Assembly: GCA_964581825.1 (NCBI GenBank)
Contig: CAZORB010000189.1
Span: 1-7,178 of the forward strand
DNA: 7,178 bases
Source: SYIM01 sp964581825
Lineage (GTDB): Bacteria > Pseudomonadota > Gammaproteobacteria > Burkholderiales > Burkholderiaceae_E
Direction of reading: 5' to 3'
The position numbers and the translations under genes are program-made. The notes under the pieces were generated by a model. That model saw only the letters and a list, made by a program, of their open reading frames with translations, was not told the DNA's origin and did not search any database. Below, one piece after another: positions 5,665-7,178 of this stretch; position 1 is the first letter of the stretch, and each line of letters opens with the position of its first letter.

Positions 5665-6642
5665 CTACTGCTTTATTCCAGCATCCCGAATCACTTTCGT
5701 CCAGAGTTTGAGGTCGGCCTGTACGTTTCCAGAAAACTCTACCGGTGAATTACCGACAGGCTNNNNNNNNNNTGCTCCCATCGCACGGATTCGGCTGTTC
5801 ACCTCGGGCGCGCGAACCGCATCGTTAACTTTCCGGGCAAGCCAGTCAACTGTCTCGGCTGACACGCCTTTGGGCGCACCCAGACCAAACCAGTTTGCAA
5901 CTGTCATAGGAATGCCCGACTCTTTGAGGGTCGGAATCTGGGGCAGCAGCGCCGAGCGCGTGTCGGAGGTCACGGCGAGAACCCGCATGCGGTCGTTACC
6001 CAGCTGGCCCGTGATGGTGGGTAGTGCAACGAAAGTCCAGTCGACACTGTTGCTGAGCACTCCGGTGAGCGCTTCGCTTGCGCCGCGGTAAGGAACGTGC
6101 GTCATTTTTACGTTTGTGGTGGCGAGCAGGAGCGACGTGAATACGTGGTGCAGCGTCGCAGTTCCTGGTGTACCAAAAGTGACTGAGTCGGGCCGCTCGC
6201 GCGCAGCGCGGATCAGATCGCCTGCCGTGGTGTATTGGCGCACCGGGTTCGTAATGAGTGCGAACGGCGATCGCGCGTACATGCTGATCGGAACCAGATC
6301 GGTTTCCACGTTCCAATCGAGTTTCTCGCCGTGGAGCCCCGGGTACATCGTCAGGGTTGAATCCATTGCGATCAGCGTGTAGCCGTCGCCAACCGACTTA
6401 GCGGCAGCGCCATAGCCGATCAGGCCGCCAGCGCCAGTGCGATTCTCGACAACGAAACTTTGGCTGCTGGTACGAGTGATTTCCTGTGCGATAAGGCGGG
6501 CCAGAATGTCGCCAGTACCGCCTGCGGCGTAGGGCACAATGATTTTGACGGGCTTGTTGGGGTAGGGCTGCGCCATGAGCGGGGCAGCCATGAGAGCACC
6601 AACGGTTGCCAGTAGGCCGATTAGTGTTGCGCGACGTGTCAT
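5665..6642 (-). CDS. Bug-family (tripartite tricarboxylate receptor, TctC-like) periplasmic solute-binding protein, 325 aa with 10-N gap
   Basis: Periplasmic receptor binding a small organic acid or related solute. Residues 1-24 are a signal peptide (MTRRAT, hydrophobic core, cleavage likely after LMA). IIVPYAAGGTGDILARL (34-50), VENRTGAGGLIG (65-76), DGYTLIAMDS (86-95), HVPYRGASEALTGVL (182-196) and WFGLGAPKG (251-259) are the usual Bug signatures in order, and about 325 residues is normal length. Start ATG 6642 was chosen because the signal peptide begins there; longer in-frame extensions run into the upstream gene. It begins 13 bases after the MmgE/PrpD stop, so the two are an operon. A run of 10 N falls after residue 290, and the frame resumes as PVGNSPVEF, as the family expects. 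No TctA/TctB membrane genes are seen; Bordetella-type genomes carry many orphan receptors of this kind. Confidence 0.93.
   Translation of the reverse strand: MTRRATLIGLLATVGALMAAPLMAQPYPNKPVKIIVPYAAGGTGDILARLIAQEITRTSSQSFVVENRTGAGGLIGYGAAAKSVGDGYTLIAMDSTLTMYPGLHGEKLDWNVETDLVPISMYARSPFALITNPVRQYTTAGDLIRAARERPDSVTFGTPGTATLHHVFTSLLLATTNVKMTHVPYRGASEALTGVLSNSVDWTFVALPTITGQLGNDRMRVLAVTSDTRSALLPQIPTLKESGIPMTVANWFGLGAPKGVSAETVDWLARKVNDAVRAPEVNSRIRAMGAXXXXPVGNSPVEFSGNVQADLKLWTKVIRDAGIKQ
5763..5772. other. Run of 10 N (assembly gap) inside the Bug receptor gene
   Basis: Ten undetermined bases. On the minus strand the frame reads ...MGA, gap, then AG completing a codon, then PVGNSP. Bug proteins commonly read GAEPVGNSP here, so the true missing length may be as little as one base (completing GAG, Glu) rather than ten. 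The gap therefore looks like a fixed-size placeholder. Confidence 0.9.
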
Positions 6643-6655
6643 GGTGGTCGATATC

Positions 6656-7178
6656 TCAGTGATGGGTTGATGCATTGAAGCGAAGCGCGGATAACTTTGA
6701 AAAGATGTTCGCCGCGAACGGTTCTTGCTCGATCGCACGGACGGCTGATACGAGCTCCTGGAATGCGGTGCTTCCGCCGTGAATTCCAGACAGGCAGTCT
6801 TGAAGGCGGACCACCAGCTGGTCGAAATTCCACACCATGCGCTCGTAGGGGTAGTCACCTTGAAATACCGTACCGTCCTGCATTTCGATGCTGATTGAGG
6901 GCGAGAACATCGGTCGAAGTGGCTCGGGAACCAACTCAACGCGCGACATGAATGCTGCGGCGGCTGGATCAACACCTTTGGCTGCAGCCCCAACAGGGGG
7001 GAGCCCCCCAGCCACGGGATACGCACCATGAACCGCCGTGTAGGCCGCGAAGTAATGAGTGGTTTCGCCAGCGACTGGCTTCTGCCAATCGGCGAAGCGT
7101 GGGAAAGCTGGGCTGGGGTATAGCGTTTCGATGGTGTTCATGGCGACCCGGATCCGCGCGACCTGTTCGGGCTTGACC
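6656..7178 (-). CDS. MmgE/PrpD-family protein, C-terminal 173 residues (5' end outside window)
   Basis: The frame is open from the window edge to TGA at 6656-6658. It contains the C-terminal features of MmgE/PrpD proteins: KPEQVARIRV entering, ETTHYFAAYTAVHGAYPVAG (the family's conserved helix), DPAAAAFMSRVELVPEPL, SISIEMQDGTVFQG, and WNFDQLVVRLQDCL near the end. The family includes 2-methylcitrate dehydratase, cis-aconitate decarboxylase and iminodisuccinate epimerase, and is about 450-500 residues long, so roughly the last third is here. The internal Met at 7141 is not a start: the family pattern continues upstream of it to the window edge. It is the first visible gene of the minus-strand operon and sits 13 bases before the Bug receptor, an arrangement common in Burkholderiales catabolic clusters. 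The reaction cannot be told from this fragment. Confidence 0.8.
   Translation of the reverse strand, partial: VKPEQVARIRVAMNTIETLYPSPAFPRFADWQKPVAGETTHYFAAYTAVHGAYPVAGGLPPVGAAAKGVDPAAAAFMSRVELVPEPLRPMFSPSISIEMQDGTVFQGDYPYERMVWNFDQLVVRLQDCLSGIHGGSTAFQELVSAVRAIEQEPFAANIFSKLSALRFNASTHH

Noticed and set aside
5291..6091. 266-codon plus-strand frame crossing the N gap
   Set aside because: It is antisense to both the dioxygenase and the Bug receptor and resembles no family.
5665..7029. Longer 454-codon version of the Bug receptor frame
   Set aside because: The extra N-terminal part overlaps the MmgE/PrpD coding sequence in another frame, and the signal peptide clearly begins at ATG 6642.

Overview
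The window looks like chromosomal DNA from a beta-proteobacterium of the order Burkholderiales, most plausibly a Bordetella/Achromobacter-type member of the Alcaligenaceae. The grounds are high GC content, a Bug-type (tripartite tricarboxylate receptor, TctC-like) periplasmic binding protein in a catabolic operon, an ESPR-type autotransporter adhesin, and a small protein resembling the Bordetella Bsp22/EspA type III secretion filament proteins. Genus-level placement is inference.

Left part, 1-3090, minus strand. One uninterrupted reading frame of 1030 codons, incomplete at the window edge, encodes the N-terminal part of a very large secreted autotransporter-type adhesin. In order it has an extended signal peptide region, a signal peptide, a first Gly-rich beta-helix unit, five degenerate 38-45 residue repeats, an alanine-rich probably helical segment, a long Gly-Gly-X tract, a second beta-helix unit and an autotransporter-associated beta-strand repeat. 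I checked every codon of this frame: there is no stop, and the mature part has no cysteine.

Middle part, 3091-4303. A 464-base gap contains the decayed C-terminal end of an amidohydrolase (plus strand). It is followed by an intact 206-residue gene (3555-4175, plus strand) that resembles a type III secretion filament/tip protein and stands without any other secretion gene in view. Beyond it, on the minus strand, lies a scrap of a second Bug receptor fused to a broken racemase.

Right part, 4304-7178, minus strand. This reads as a catabolic operon transcribed right to left: the C-terminal end of an MmgE/PrpD-family protein, 13 bases, a complete Bug receptor (interrupted by a 10-N assembly gap), 44 bases, a complete phytanoyl-CoA/ectoine-hydroxylase-like Fe(II)/2-oxoglutarate dioxygenase, 140 bases, and the truncated, frameshifted Asp/Glu/hydantoin racemase-like gene. 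The set suggests uptake and oxidation of an organic acid or similar small molecule, but the substrate cannot be read from sequence.

Taken together, two surface or secretion genes (a divergent adhesin and an EspA/Bsp22-like protein) sit between remnants of metabolic genes. This suggests a virulence or host-interaction islet inserted into a catabolic locus that then decayed at its edges.
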